A DNA stretch of 64,000 nt from Bradyrhizobium sp. (GCF_030697065.1 NZ_JAUYQU010000294.1:1-64000), one strand, 5' to 3'; numbered from the stretch's first letter, positions 9,079 through 18,763 are shown. Notes: generated from the sequence alone by a model not told the origin. A program made the numbers and translations.

Positions 9079-9591
9079 CTACAGATCTCCCTTTCTTGCG
9101 CGCGAGCCTGTTGGCCGCGCCAGATAATCGATGGTTTCCGGCCGATCCTTGAGCCAGCCGGTCCAGCGCTTGAAAACCTTTGCCATCCGGTCGGGCTCGA
9201 CTCCGAGCTGCGCCATGGCGACGCCGCCATTGACGGATTCGCGATACTCGGCAATCAGGCCATCGCGGACCAGAAAACGGCTCATGCCGTCGATCACGAC
9301 GCGCTGGCCCTTGAACTGCTCGATCTTCGACGTGAAGCTCGACAGCGACCAGGCATAGCCTTGCCTGCCGTCGAACACGGGATCGAACATCTCCCAGCGA
9401 TAGTCGGCGGCATCGCGGTGAAACAGATCCTGCATCATGTGGGCAATGTCGGCGCGGCCCTGATGGGCGCCGTAGATATAATCGTAATAGATGCCGTCTT
9501 CGGTGAAATGCCTTGCGAAGCGCGCGCCGTCGCCGGATTCCGCCGACCGCGTGAAGTCGTCCAATAGCGCAGCGAAGTCGTCGCCGGTCAT
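9079..9591 (-). CDS. NTF2-like (SnoaL-type) nuclear transport factor 2 family protein
   Basis: A 170-residue protein with the pattern of SnoaL-like NTF2-fold proteins: an N-terminal helix (FAALLDDFTRSAESGDGARFARHF), then DGIYYDYIYG, and later strands with VVIDGMSRFLVRDG and ESVNGG. Such proteins may be small isomerases, hydrolases or binding proteins; the substrate cannot be assigned. It lies directly upstream of the crotonase gene with a two-base gap, suggesting both act on the same compound, perhaps an acyl-CoA or aromatic intermediate. Confidence 0.75.
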   Translation of the reverse strand: MTGDDFAALLDDFTRSAESGDGARFARHFTEDGIYYDYIYGAHQGRADIAHMMQDLFHRDAADYRWEMFDPVFDGRQGYAWSLSSFTSKIEQFKGQRVVIDGMSRFLVRDGLIAEYRESVNGGVAMAQLGVEPDRMAKVFKRWTGWLKDRPETIDYLARPTGSRARKGDL

Positions 9592-9722
9592 GCCGCCTCC
9601 CGATGCCCGCTGATTGAGCGCGGGCTTGAGGCGCCGACACTAGCACATCTGAGGATTTGGAAAGGTTACAGGAACGGACTCGAGGACCGCCGCACGGAAT
9701 ATCGCGGCGTTGTTTTGCCGCG

Positions 9723-10583
9723 CTATTCGGCGGCTTCCGACATCACCGAGCGCGGCATGCGCGTCAGCCAGTCGTCGAGAAATGCCTTCAACCAGGCGCG
9801 CTCGGTCACGTCATGCAGCGCGCGATCTTCGAAATGATGGTGGCGTGCCCGCGCGCCCGGGGCGTCCAGCCGGTCGTAGCCGCGCGTGGTCCAGCGATGC
9901 ATCATCGCGTAGGTCACATCGGGATGAAACTGGAAGCCGAACGCGTGGCCCGACTGAAACGCCTGGATCGGGAAGTCGCCGCCCTCTGCCAGCAATTCGG
10001 CGCCGGCAGGGAGTTCGAATCCTTCGCGGTGCCAATGGTAGACATGATCCGGCCAGTGCGGGCAGAGCGCCAGCCCCGCCTGCGTGGGGCGGATCGGATA
10101 GTACCCGACCTCCGCGCGGCCTTCCGGATGCGGCGAGACCCGCGCGCCGAGTTGCATGGCGAGCATCTGTGCGCCCAGGCAAATGCCCAGAAACGGCCGC
10201 TGCTCCCGCAGCGGAACCGAAATCCAGTCGATTTCCCGGCGGACGAATTCATCGGGGTCATTGGCGCTCATCGGCCCGCCGAAGATCACCGCGCCGGCAT
10301 GGTCATCGAGGGTTTCCGGCAGGGCATCGCCAAACCGCGGACGCCTGATATCCAGACGGTGACCGCGCGCCCGCAGCACATTGCCGACCCGGCCCGGCGT
10401 CGAGCACTCCTGGTGCAGGACGACCAGCACCGGCAGCAGGGATCCGGCCGACGACGACGCGGAGGACGCTGCCGCTCCACCGCGGAAGCGCAGCACATTT
10501 TCGCCGGGGATTTGTTTGCCCAAGCTTGCCTGGTCCAGGATTTGATCCGACTGAAGCATCGACTTTTTCTGTTCGGCGGCCAT
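9723..10583 (-). CDS. Class I glutamine amidotransferase-like protein (GMP synthase glutaminase type)
   Basis: A 286-residue protein. After a low-complexity N terminus (residues 1–50) comes a GATase1 domain with the nucleophile Cys135 in GICLGAQ and His220 in FQFHPDV. The third triad position is Asp222 where classic enzymes have Glu (HPE), which may tune or lower activity. Such stand-alone domains are often annotated as GMP synthase-like, but there is no synthetase domain here, so it is not GuaA. The N-terminal 50 residues may be overcalled; starts at codon 9 or later are possible. Confidence 0.82.
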   Translation of the reverse strand: MAAEQKKSMLQSDQILDQASLGKQIPGENVLRFRGGAAASSASSSAGSLLPVLVVLHQECSTPGRVGNVLRARGHRLDIRRPRFGDALPETLDDHAGAVIFGGPMSANDPDEFVRREIDWISVPLREQRPFLGICLGAQMLAMQLGARVSPHPEGRAEVGYYPIRPTQAGLALCPHWPDHVYHWHREGFELPAGAELLAEGGDFPIQAFQSGHAFGFQFHPDVTYAMMHRWTTRGYDRLDAPGARARHHHFEDRALHDVTERAWLKAFLDDWLTRMPRSVMSEAAE

Positions 10584-10678
10584 CAGGCCAGAGTCATACC
10601 TAAGTCGCCGTTAATTTCAGGTAAGTTCACGGGAAATATAAGCAAATTGCGGGCCAGAACGGCGCGCGACGCGGTTTC

Positions 10679-11455
10679 TCAGCGCTTCAGCTGCAACCGG
10701 CCGACGGCCGCCAGGATGAACCCGCGCGGAAACAGCCGGAGCAGGAAGGGCACGACCTTGACGCCGAGGCCGGGAATCACCGCCCGCTTGTTGGCCATCA
10801 GACCGCGATAGCCGGCCTGGGCGACGTCGGCCGGGGAGACATTCAGGATCGCCGAATCGAGTCCGGGCAGGAAACCGGCCCGGGCCTGGAATTCAGACGG
10901 TACGGGGCCCGGACAGAGCGCCGTGACCCGCACGCCACGCGGCGCCAGTTCGGCCCGCAACGCCTCGGTGAATGAGAGCACATAGGCCTTGGAGGCGTAA
11001 TAGACGGCCATGCCGGGACCGGGCAGGAAGCCGGCAATCGAAGCGACGTTGAGGATGCCGCCGCGATGCAGGATCAGGGCGTCGGAAAACCGCAACGACA
11101 GTTCGGTGAGCGCCCGGATATTGACGGCGATCATGCCGAGCTGCTCGGCGCGGTCTCGCACGATCGCCCTGCCGAACATGCCGAAGCCCGCATTGTTGAC
11201 GACGTATTCGACCTCGACGCCTTCGGCGGCCAGAATCGCGGCAATCCTGTCGCCGGCATCGGGCTGCTCGAGATCGCAGGAAATCACGATCGGCACGGCG
11301 CCGCCAGCGGCGACGATTTCGTCAGCCAGCTGCGCCAGGCGATCCGCGCGCCGCGCGACCAGCACGACGCGGTGGCCGTTCAATGCGAAAACGCGCGCCA
11401 GCTCGGTGCCTATGCCGGCCGAGGCACCGGTAATCAGCGTCACACGCTCGGTCAC
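10679..11455 (-). CDS. Short-chain dehydrogenase/reductase
   Basis: A 258-residue classical SDR beginning with GTG at 11455. The cofactor motif TGASAGIG occurs at residues 9–16, NNAGFGM is present near residue 90, and the catalytic Tyr-x-x-x-Lys appears as YYASKAYV. The C terminus carries the extended segment typical of the DltE/SDR7-like group. The substrate is unknown. It is monocistronic on the minus strand. Confidence 0.9.
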   Translation of the reverse strand: MTERVTLITGASAGIGTELARVFALNGHRVVLVARRADRLAQLADEIVAAGGAVPIVISCDLEQPDAGDRIAAILAAEGVEVEYVVNNAGFGMFGRAIVRDRAEQLGMIAVNIRALTELSLRFSDALILHRGGILNVASIAGFLPGPGMAVYYASKAYVLSFTEALRAELAPRGVRVTALCPGPVPSEFQARAGFLPGLDSAILNVSPADVAQAGYRGLMANKRAVIPGLGVKVVPFLLRLFPRGFILAAVGRLQLKR

Positions 11456-11645
11456 GATTCAATGCTCTTAATCTATGGCGGGATATGCGGCTAACACCCG
11501 GACGAGAGCACAAGCCTGAGGGGAGATGCAAGCCATCTGCAAGCATATCGGCACTTTCAAAGACACAATACTGGGAAGTGAGGTGCAGTTTTTCCGCGGC
11601 CCCACGCCCACCCAGCCGGATGCATCAACCTTCGCCAGCCGCGCG

Positions 11646-12149
11646 TCAGGGGGCAGCGTCCGCGACATCCGCGCCGCCCGCGACGGCCGCGCGCCGCCGT
11701 GCAGCGACACGGTGCTTGAGATCGACACGGTCGCGCGAGGATACGGCCAGTAGATCCGCTGCGCGCCAGACCACATTGTCCTCGAACTCGCTGACCTGGC
11801 CGTCGGCGTAAACCAGTTCCCACATCATTTCGACGATGCGGAGCCGGCCTTCCTCGTCCACCGTCCGCATGATGACGCTGGTGAAATGATAGAGATCGAC
11901 CGCCTCGCCCTCGACCAGCGTGGCAGATGCGATCAGATGATCCGCCGCGCCGCGATCGAGCCCGAAGCGGCTTTCGATCAGACTGTGGAGCTTGCGCTTT
12001 TCCGCTTCGGTCGGCTCGCCGTCGATCGAAATGACGTGAACCAGCAGCGCCGTCGCCGCCAGACGATACCCGGTATCGTCGAACGCCCGATCCGCCAGCG
12101 CGGTGGGAGAAACAACGTCAGCAATGAATTGGCGCAGTCCGTCCAGCAT
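11646..12149 (-). CDS. TerB family (tellurite resistance B-like) protein
   Basis: A 167-residue all-helical protein with the TerB pattern: acidic metal-type loops SIDGEPTEAEKRKL near residue 45 and VYADGQVSEFEDNVV near residue 115. TerB-like domains bind metals and occur in many contexts; no ter operon is nearby, so tellurite resistance should not be assumed. The last 20 residues are Ala/Arg-rich. It is transcribed alone. The 190 bases downstream (11456–11645) hold no gene that I can support. Confidence 0.85.
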   Translation of the reverse strand: MLDGLRQFIADVVSPTALADRAFDDTGYRLAATALLVHVISIDGEPTEAEKRKLHSLIESRFGLDRGAADHLIASATLVEGEAVDLYHFTSVIMRTVDEEGRLRIVEMMWELVYADGQVSEFEDNVVWRAADLLAVSSRDRVDLKHRVAARRRAAVAGGADVADAAP

Positions 12150-12292
12150 TCGTCTTCCTACCGAAATCCAGGGGGGTTATCCGGGGCCAGTCGCCGCAAG
12201 CGGCTATTCCAAATATATGGTCGGAAAACCAACCCGCGCAATCCACGCCGGTTCCCGCCCTGCATTACGATTAGGCAATCTCTGGAGGCCGC

Positions 12293-13711
12293 TCAGGGTA
12301 TTTCGTACACCACGATCTTGTCGGCGATGCCACGCAACGCCGCCTGTTTCTGGATCGGCGTGATCGCTTCCCGGCGCAGAATGGCCGCCACCGCCGGCGC
12401 ATCATTGACCGGCCCGGTGATGTGCATTTCCTGCGCGGTCGACAGGCTCTGGACCCGGGCGGCGATGTTGACGGTCTGCCCGAAATAATCCTGCCGCTCG
12501 TTCAGCATGACGGCAAGGCATGGCCCTTCATGGATACCGATCTTGACCACCAGATCCCGGGTGCCGCGCTCGGCATTGAGTTCGTCCATGGCGGCGCGCA
12601 TCCGCAAGCCCGCGACGATCGCGTGCTCCGGCCTGATGAAGGTCGCCATCACGGCGTCGCCGATCGTCTTCACCACGGCGCCCTTCTCAGAGGAAATGAT
12701 CCCCAGCAGCGCATGAAAATGCGCGCGCACCAGATCAAACGCGGCGAGGTCGCCGACCCGCTCGTACAGCGCGGTCGAGCCCTTGAGGTCGGTGAACAGG
12801 AACGTCAGCGAGGTGATCTTGAGCCGCTGGTCGACATGGAGATTGTCGGCCTTGAAGACGTCGCGAAAGGTCTGGTTGGTCAGCATCCGCTTGGCTGTGA
12901 GGAACGGCTTGCGCTTGCCGATCAGATGATGGAGCGCTTCGGCGGCGATGAATACCGACGGCAGCACCCGAACACCGGCCTGGTTGTCGAGCGCAAGCCG
13001 CAAGGGACCGGGACGCATCGTGACGGTTGCGCCGGTCGGCGTCGCGTTCTTGTTGTAGAGCAGCGACAGTTGCTGGCGCTCCCTGGCCGGCTCGCCCTGG
13101 ACGTCGATGAACTGGGCGGAGTGCGTCACCGGCTCGAACACGATGATGAATTGCGGCGGCAGTTGCAGCGACAACACCGCCTTCTCGCCGGCCGGCAATT
13201 CGAGCGCGTCCAGCACGACGTCATTCGACAACTCCGCGAACGATGCCTCGTTGAAGTCGACGCCGGAACTCCAGAATACCTGCTTGTAATATTCCCACAG
13301 CGGCAGCGTGTTCGGGTCGTGTGCCGCGATGCGCCGGACCCGGGGGCTGACGGTAAAGGCGACCTCGACCTGTTCATCGACCGAGGCCTCGTATCCGCAG
13401 GCGCATAATCCGCAATGATAGTCGTCATGGCGCAACGATTTCAGCGTCGAGTGGGCATCGAGCACGCCTCCGCACCCGGGACAAAGCACATTCCAGGTGA
13501 GATCGAACAGCCCGAGCCGCGAGGCATGCAGGAAGCCGGAGATCACGCGCTCTTCGTCGAGCCCGCTCCGCGCCGAAAAATCCAGCACGTTGATCCGGTT
13601 GAGCTGGTGGTCCTCGCCTTCTTCGATCAGCTCGCGAATCGCATCGGCCACCGCCGGATCGGCGGTCTGTTTCAGTACGGAGAACTGGGCCTCGGCGTCG
13701 CTCATATCCAC
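12293..13711 (-). CDS. Class III adenylate/guanylate cyclase with N-terminal zinc ribbon and DUF5939-like region
   Basis: A 472-residue protein. Residues 77–105 hold a zinc-ribbon-like set of cysteines (CPGC, then CGLCACG). A beta-rich middle region (about 115–285) resembles DUF5939. The C-terminal cyclase domain (about 297–472) has both metal-binding aspartates: Asp308 in FTDLKGST and Asp352 in KTIGDAVMA. It should form cyclic nucleotide as a homodimer in the cytoplasm. No membrane segment is visible. It starts 18 bases after the P450 stop codon and probably shares its transcript; an alternative ATG is two codons in. Confidence 0.88.
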   Translation of the reverse strand: MDMSDAEAQFSVLKQTADPAVADAIRELIEEGEDHQLNRINVLDFSARSGLDEERVISGFLHASRLGLFDLTWNVLCPGCGGVLDAHSTLKSLRHDDYHCGLCACGYEASVDEQVEVAFTVSPRVRRIAAHDPNTLPLWEYYKQVFWSSGVDFNEASFAELSNDVVLDALELPAGEKAVLSLQLPPQFIIVFEPVTHSAQFIDVQGEPARERQQLSLLYNKNATPTGATVTMRPGPLRLALDNQAGVRVLPSVFIAAEALHHLIGKRKPFLTAKRMLTNQTFRDVFKADNLHVDQRLKITSLTFLFTDLKGSTALYERVGDLAAFDLVRAHFHALLGIISSEKGAVVKTIGDAVMATFIRPEHAIVAGLRMRAAMDELNAERGTRDLVVKIGIHEGPCLAVMLNERQDYFGQTVNIAARVQSLSTAQEMHITGPVNDAPAVAAILRREAITPIQKQAALRGIADKIVVYEIP

Positions 13712-13729
13712 TCCGGTCGACCGCGCCGG

Positions 13730-15118
13730 CTAGCGCGGCGTGATCCTGAACATCGGCGAGCTATCGGGCTGCGTCGTTACCACGCCGACCGGCATCACCG
13801 GCGTCTTGTCGATCAGTTCGACCTTGAACGCGCCGATCAGCCTGGCCAGCGCCAGGGTGGCCTCGACCAGCGCGAAATGCGCGCCGATGCAGACTCGGGC
13901 GCCGACGCCGAACGGCAAATAGGCAAAGCGATCGGGCGGCGGCGCCGGCGGCATGAAGCGGGAGGGAATGAAGGCGTTGGGATTGCGCCAGAGCTTTTCG
14001 TGCCGGTGCAGCAGCCACGGCGCGATCAGCACGACGTCGTTCTTCTTCACCGGCATGCCGCCGATGCTGTCGGCCGCTCCGGCTGCCCGTGCGATCAGAA
14101 ATGCCGGCGGATAGAGCCGCATGGTTTCATCGATCACCGCGCGGGTAAATTTCAGCCGATCGAAATCGAGCGCGCCGCCCGCGGCCGCGGACTTCACCTC
14201 GGCGGCCAGCTGGTCCTGGGTGCCGGGATCGAGCGCCAGCAGATACAGCGACCAGAACAGGGCGGTGGCGGTGGTTTCGTGGCCGGCGAGAATCATCGTC
14301 GCCACCTGATCGCCGAGTTGCTCGTCGGTAAAGGCCTCGCCGGTCTCGGGATCGCGGGCGGCGTCCATCAGATCGAACAGGTCGCTCGGCGGCGCGCCTT
14401 CGTGCTTGCCGGCGGCGCGGCGTTCCGCCATCAGCATGGCCACGAATTGCGTCCAGCGCTTGCGGAAGCGGGCGCGGGCGAAATCCTGCGGGCTCGGCCA
14501 GCTCAGCGGCAACAACAGATCGAACACATGCGGCCGCGCCAGCCGCTCGCCATACTCCATCACGAAGTCGCGCAACGCCGCACCATGGCGGTCCATGCCG
14601 AACGAGAACATCGTGCGCCCGGCGATCTCGAGCGTCATGCGCTGCATCGCCTCGCGCAGATCGACCGGCGCGTTGCTGGCGTCCCGCAGTTTGGCAATGG
14701 TCTGATCGGTCGCCGTCACCATGTGCGGAATGAGCGGCATGACCGCGCGCGGCGTGAAGGCCGGCGCCAGCGTCCGGCGCTGATGCTTCCAGGCGCGGCC
14801 CTCTGCGATCAGCAGGCCTTCGCCGAGGATCGGACGCAGCACACGGATCGCGGCCGGTGTCCGCACATAATTCTCGTAATTGTCGACCAGCACATGCCGA
14901 ATCGAGTCCGGAGTGTTGAGGATGAAGCTGGAGCGCCCGAACAGGCGGCCGCGGATGATGTCCTCTTCGTAAGCGCGCTGACCCCAGGCGCCGATCGCGC
15001 TGTTGCGCATCGCCATCACCCGACCGAAGGCGGTCATGCTGTCGGGCGCGCGTGGCGGCGCCGGCGGCACCAGCGGCGCACGCGTGACCGGCGGGTCCCA
15101 GGCTTCGGCTATGCTCAC
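13730..15118 (-). CDS. Cytochrome P450
   Basis: A 462-residue soluble P450. The haem thiolate Cys410 lies in FGVGARVCIG. The I-helix oxygen-activation motif AGHETT is at residues 278–283 and the K-helix ExxR is ETMR at 331–334. Length and the N terminus without a membrane anchor suit a bacterial monooxygenase; the sequence has the flavour of CYP4/CYP102-like families rather than camphor-type ones, but that is only an impression. Electron partners are not encoded nearby. It lies just upstream of the cyclase gene in the same direction. Confidence 0.95.
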   Translation of the reverse strand: MSIAEAWDPPVTRAPLVPPAPPRAPDSMTAFGRVMAMRNSAIGAWGQRAYEEDIIRGRLFGRSSFILNTPDSIRHVLVDNYENYVRTPAAIRVLRPILGEGLLIAEGRAWKHQRRTLAPAFTPRAVMPLIPHMVTATDQTIAKLRDASNAPVDLREAMQRMTLEIAGRTMFSFGMDRHGAALRDFVMEYGERLARPHVFDLLLPLSWPSPQDFARARFRKRWTQFVAMLMAERRAAGKHEGAPPSDLFDLMDAARDPETGEAFTDEQLGDQVATMILAGHETTATALFWSLYLLALDPGTQDQLAAEVKSAAAGGALDFDRLKFTRAVIDETMRLYPPAFLIARAAGAADSIGGMPVKKNDVVLIAPWLLHRHEKLWRNPNAFIPSRFMPPAPPPDRFAYLPFGVGARVCIGAHFALVEATLALARLIGAFKVELIDKTPVMPVGVVTTQPDSSPMFRITPR

Positions 15119-15225
15119 TTACGGCCTCGCAGTTCTCGGGGACGGATCTACCCGTCGGGCGTTGCTCATCAGGTCCTCAAATCCGGGCGCCATGAAGGCG
15201 CACGGACAGGGCCACCGCCCAACAG

Positions 15226-16596
15226 CTAGTAAGTCAGCTCGACGACCGCAATCCTGTTTTCGGAGGCCGGCCAGGCCCGGGCGACGATCCGCTCCTCGTT
15301 GAACTGCGCGACGACGGCGCGCCCGGCCTCCGCGGCCGGGAGCCGCAAGGTCGAGATCGAATCGGTCGGCACCCCGGATTTGACATCCGCCGGCTCCTTG
15401 CCGTCGAGCAGCACCACGTCGCGGGGAAGCCCGAAATATCCGCGCGGCCGTGACAGGATGACGACCGCGCCGGCTGCTGCGTCGGCAGGCCCCAGCGGGC
15501 GCGCGGCGCGCAGATGCACGATGTCGGAGGATCGCGGAAACGGCGAGCGGTAGAGATGCGTGGTGGTCGAGCCGGGCGAAGTGAGGACGATCTCGAGGTG
15601 CCAGGCGGGATCGACCTGCGCCGGGCCCCAGCGCCCGTCGGCGCCGGTCTGCGACGAATGGACCGGGCCGCCGATCCGTTCGCCGGTCTCGGGCAATACG
15701 CGATACACGTCGACCGAGGCGCCCGCCACCGGACGGTTGGTTGGAACGCCGCCCAGCGTGCCCGTCACCAGCCCGCTCAGTCTGACTTCGGCTTCCGGCG
15801 CAATCGCGATCCGGCTGGGTTCGCGGCCGGCGATGAATTTGTAGATCTCGCGGAAGGCACGCGGATGAAACGCCGTCTCGCGGTGGTCGACCGCACCGAG
15901 CACGAGATTGGTCGCGCCCTTGAGCGCCGGTCCGTCCGAGGTGATGCCCGTCGGCGTGCCCGGCTTGCCGACGAAACGGCCATCGGGCTGGGCAAACTTG
16001 TCGATGCCGTCACTGCGCAAGGTCAGGAACGCGGTGCCCGGCGTCACCTCGCTGTCGCCCTCGTTCAAGCCGCGCAGGAACGGACCACGGCCGTTGAACT
16101 CGCTGCCGGGCATATCGTCCCAATCGAACACGCCGTGGTTGGGCACGCCGCACAGCACCGCATGGCTGACATCGGCGCCGCCGCCGTTCCTGATGTAGTT
16201 GCGGATCGAATAGCCGCCGCGCGAATTGCCGACCAATGCGATGCGCGAAGCCCCGGTGCGGCGTAGCAATTCCTTGATCGCCGCGCCGAGTTCGCGGCGC
16301 TGGTCTTCGGTCGAGGAGCGGTTGGGCTGCGCCACCGCATCGTCGGATCGCGCCAGCGGATCGGTGAAATTGATCGCCAGCATCCGGTCGCGTGCAAGCC
16401 CGTTCGATTCCATCCGCCAGAGCGTGGTGATCCACAGCGCGGCGTGATCGCCATTGCCATGCACGAACAAAATCGGCGGAACCTGCGCCGCCGGAGCGGT
16501 GGTCGCCGTCTGCGCGAGGGCCGAAAGGCCGAAGGTCCCGGTCGCCAGGGTAACGGCGCTGGCGCCCTTCAATAACATCCGCCGCGACATGCTCAT
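15226..16596 (-). CDS. Tat-exported alpha/beta hydrolase
   Basis: A 456-residue protein starting with a twin-arginine-like signal (SRRMLLKGASA, then a hydrophobic stretch ending ALAQ). The hydrolase domain opens with ILFVHGNGDH and has the nucleophile elbow GNSRGG around residue 122, an unusual Asn in the second place of the usual GxSxG. A C-terminal beta-rich region (from about 270) resembles a carboxypeptidase-regulatory/Ig-like module. Predicted periplasmic; substrate unknown. The gene is 107 bases upstream of the P450 gene on the same strand and divergent from the MFS gene. Confidence 0.8.
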   Translation of the reverse strand: MSMSRRMLLKGASAVTLATGTFGLSALAQTATTAPAAQVPPILFVHGNGDHAALWITTLWRMESNGLARDRMLAINFTDPLARSDDAVAQPNRSSTEDQRRELGAAIKELLRRTGASRIALVGNSRGGYSIRNYIRNGGGADVSHAVLCGVPNHGVFDWDDMPGSEFNGRGPFLRGLNEGDSEVTPGTAFLTLRSDGIDKFAQPDGRFVGKPGTPTGITSDGPALKGATNLVLGAVDHRETAFHPRAFREIYKFIAGREPSRIAIAPEAEVRLSGLVTGTLGGVPTNRPVAGASVDVYRVLPETGERIGGPVHSSQTGADGRWGPAQVDPAWHLEIVLTSPGSTTTHLYRSPFPRSSDIVHLRAARPLGPADAAAGAVVILSRPRGYFGLPRDVVLLDGKEPADVKSGVPTDSISTLRLPAAEAGRAVVAQFNEERIVARAWPASENRIAVVELTY

Positions 16597-16739
16597 TAAA
16601 TGGCCTCCCGTGATTTTCAGTCTTTAACCGCCTTATATGACCGCTGATAGCGGCCTAAACGCTGGACAGCCAAGGACTTTCGCAGGCATCACTGCAAAAC
16701 GCAGGGAATCAGGGGCCGCGAGGCCGCTCGGAAGGGTCA

Positions 16740-18425
16740 ATGAAGGAACCGCCGAAACGCTCGATGTTATCAGGGGATGGCGTTGCGGCCCCGCTGCGGC
16801 ATGCGGTGTTCCGGCGGATCTGGCTCGCCAGCCTGCTCTCCAATCTCGGTCTCCTGATCCAGGGGGTCGGCGCCGCCTGGGCGATGACACAGATGACGTC
16901 GTCGGCCGACAAGGTCGCGCTGGTGCAGACCGCGCTGATGCTGCCCATCATGCTGATCTCGATGCCGGCCGGCGCCATCGCCGACATGTATGACCGTCGG
17001 GTCGTGGCGCTGGTCTCGCTGGCCATCGCGCTGACTGGCGCGACGGCGCTGGCCCTGATGGCATGGTATGATCTCGTGACGCCGAATATCCTGCTGGCGT
17101 TCTGTTTCGTCGTCGGCTGCGGCATGGCGCTGTTCGGACCGGCGTGGCAGTCCTCGGTCAGCGAGCAGGTACCGGCGGAGCATTTGCCGGCCGCCGTGGC
17201 GCTGAACGGGATCAGCTACAACATCGCGCGGAGCTTTGGACCGGCGATCGGCGGCGTCATCGTCGCAACGTCAGGCGCGGTCGCCGCCTTCGCCGCCAAT
17301 GCGCTGCTTTATATTCCGCTGTTGATCGTGCTGTTTCTCTGGCGCCGCAACAGCGAGCCGTCACGGCTGCCGCGCGAACGGCTCAACCGCGCCATGGTGT
17401 CGGGCGTGCGCTACATCGCCAATTCGCCTTCGATCCGCATCGTGCTGACGCGCACCCTGGTGACCGGCATCATCGGCGGGTCGGTGATGGCGCTGATGCC
17501 GCTGATCGCCCGCGATCTCCTGGACGGCGGCGCGCAGACCTACGGCATCATGCTCGGCGCTTTCGGCATGGGCGCGGTGATCGGCGCGCTCAACATCGGC
17601 ACCTTGCGCAAGCAAATGAGCGGCGAGGCCGCGATCCGCGCCTGCACGATTTCGATGGCGGGCGCCCTGGTGGCGGTGGCATTGAGCCGGCAGCCGGTGC
17701 TGACGGCGGCGGCACTGGTGGTGGCCGGCGCGGTCTGGATGGCAGCGGTGGCACTGTTCAACATCGGCGTCCAGCTCTCGGCACCGCGTTGGGTCGCCGG
17801 CCGCTCGCTGGCGGCGTTCCAGGCCTCGATCGCCGGCGGCATCGCGATCGGCAGCTGGGGCTGGGGCTACCTGACCGACCAGGCCGGCGTGCAGACCGCG
17901 CTGCTGGTTTCCGCTGGCATGATGCTGGTTTCACCCCTGCTCGGCCTGTGGCTGCGGATGCCGCCGGTGGGCGCGCGCAACGAGGATGCGGAGGTACTGG
18001 CCGACCCCGAGGTGCGGCTGTCGCTGACCGGCCGCAGCGGACCGCTGGTGGTCGAGATCGAGTACCGCGTCGATCAGGAAAGCGCCCGCGCCTTCCATAA
18101 TGTGATGCAGGAAGTGCAGCTCAGCCGGCAGCGCAACGGCGCCTATGGCTGGTCGATCGCACGCGACATCGCCGATCCCGAATTGTGGACCGAACGCTAT
18201 CACTGCCCGACCTGGCTGGACTATCTGCGTCAGCGCAACCGCTCCACCCAATCCGAGCGGGCGCTGCATCAGCGCGCGATGGATTTTCACCTCGGGCCCG
18301 ACCCGGTGCGGGTACGCCGCATGCTGGAGCGGCCGTTCGGCTCGGTACGTTGGAAGGAAGATACGCCTGACCGCGCCACGGGCGAGGTGTTGCCGGTGAC
18401 GACGGCCGCGGGCAGCGGCACGTAA
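16740..18425 (+). CDS. MFS transporter, EntS/enterobactin exporter-like, with C-terminal cytosolic domain
   Basis: A 561-residue protein. Residues 15–410 form about 11–12 membrane segments, with the MFS loop motif GAIADMYDRR between segments 2 and 3. This matches the EntS-type (DUF894) exporters. The last 140 residues are soluble and contain paired charged motifs such as YRVDQESARAF and WTERYHCPTW, as in long members of this family where the tail has no settled function. The substrate is not known. The start at 16740 gives a short cytosolic leader. Confidence 0.87.
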   Translation: MKEPPKRSMLSGDGVAAPLRHAVFRRIWLASLLSNLGLLIQGVGAAWAMTQMTSSADKVALVQTALMLPIMLISMPAGAIADMYDRRVVALVSLAIALTGATALALMAWYDLVTPNILLAFCFVVGCGMALFGPAWQSSVSEQVPAEHLPAAVALNGISYNIARSFGPAIGGVIVATSGAVAAFAANALLYIPLLIVLFLWRRNSEPSRLPRERLNRAMVSGVRYIANSPSIRIVLTRTLVTGIIGGSVMALMPLIARDLLDGGAQTYGIMLGAFGMGAVIGALNIGTLRKQMSGEAAIRACTISMAGALVAVALSRQPVLTAAALVVAGAVWMAAVALFNIGVQLSAPRWVAGRSLAAFQASIAGGIAIGSWGWGYLTDQAGVQTALLVSAGMMLVSPLLGLWLRMPPVGARNEDAEVLADPEVRLSLTGRSGPLVVEIEYRVDQESARAFHNVMQEVQLSRQRNGAYGWSIARDIADPELWTERYHCPTWLDYLRQRNRSTQSERALHQRAMDFHLGPDPVRVRRMLERPFGSVRWKEDTPDRATGEVLPVTTAAGSGT

Positions 18426-18432
18426 TCGTGGG

Positions 18433-18645
18433 CTATTGCCCGTGCCTGGTCAGCAGGGCCTGGCATGCCTTGCTGAGCCTGGCACGGTTTTGCTTCAGGC
18501 AGGCCAGCACGACCTGATCGCCTTCAGCAAGATAGGCCCGGCAAAAACGCGAGGCGTCGCGCGCGCAGACGTCCTGTCCCGCCTGCTGCGCGGACGCCGC
18601 GGAGGCCATCAGAACTAGCGGAATGATGCAAAGAAATCTGGTCAT
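18433..18645 (-). CDS. Small secreted Cys-rich protein
   Basis: A 70-residue protein with a clean signal peptide (MTRFLCIIPLVLMASAASAQ) and a mature part holding four cysteines in the spacing C-x7-C … C-x10-C, with ACLKQNRARLSKAC near the end. This is the pattern of Cys-rich (GLG1-like) repeats found in small rhizobial periplasmic proteins. The next gene (18774–19052) is a relative with the same cysteine layout. Function unknown. The start is chosen for the signal peptide; the frame is open further upstream. Confidence 0.7.
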   Translation of the reverse strand: MTRFLCIIPLVLMASAASAQQAGQDVCARDASRFCRAYLAEGDQVVLACLKQNRARLSKACQALLTRHGQ

Positions 18646-18723
18646 TGTTATTACGCCTACCCGGTCATGAACCAGGCGCGTTCTAATGCGCTCCAACCGG
18701 CGCCGCAATGTCTTTGCGGGCCT

Positions 18724-18763
18724 GTCATTCCGGGGTGGTCCGAAGGACCAGACCCGGAATGAC
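18724..18763. repeat. Short palindromic repeat, family A
   Basis: A 40-base near-perfect hairpin: GTCATTCCGGG and GGTCC pair with GGACC and CCCGGAATGAC. It lies 10 bases downstream of the stop of the next Cys-rich gene (18774–19052, minus strand) and may end its transcript. No T-run follows. Confidence 0.85.

Noticed and set aside
11646-12149. Tellurite resistance operon
   Set aside because: Only a TerB-like domain is present; no terA, terC, terD or terZ relative is near.
13415-15229. 604-codon plus-strand frame over the P450 and cyclase genes
   Set aside because: Runs antisense across two well-supported genes; no domain is visible.
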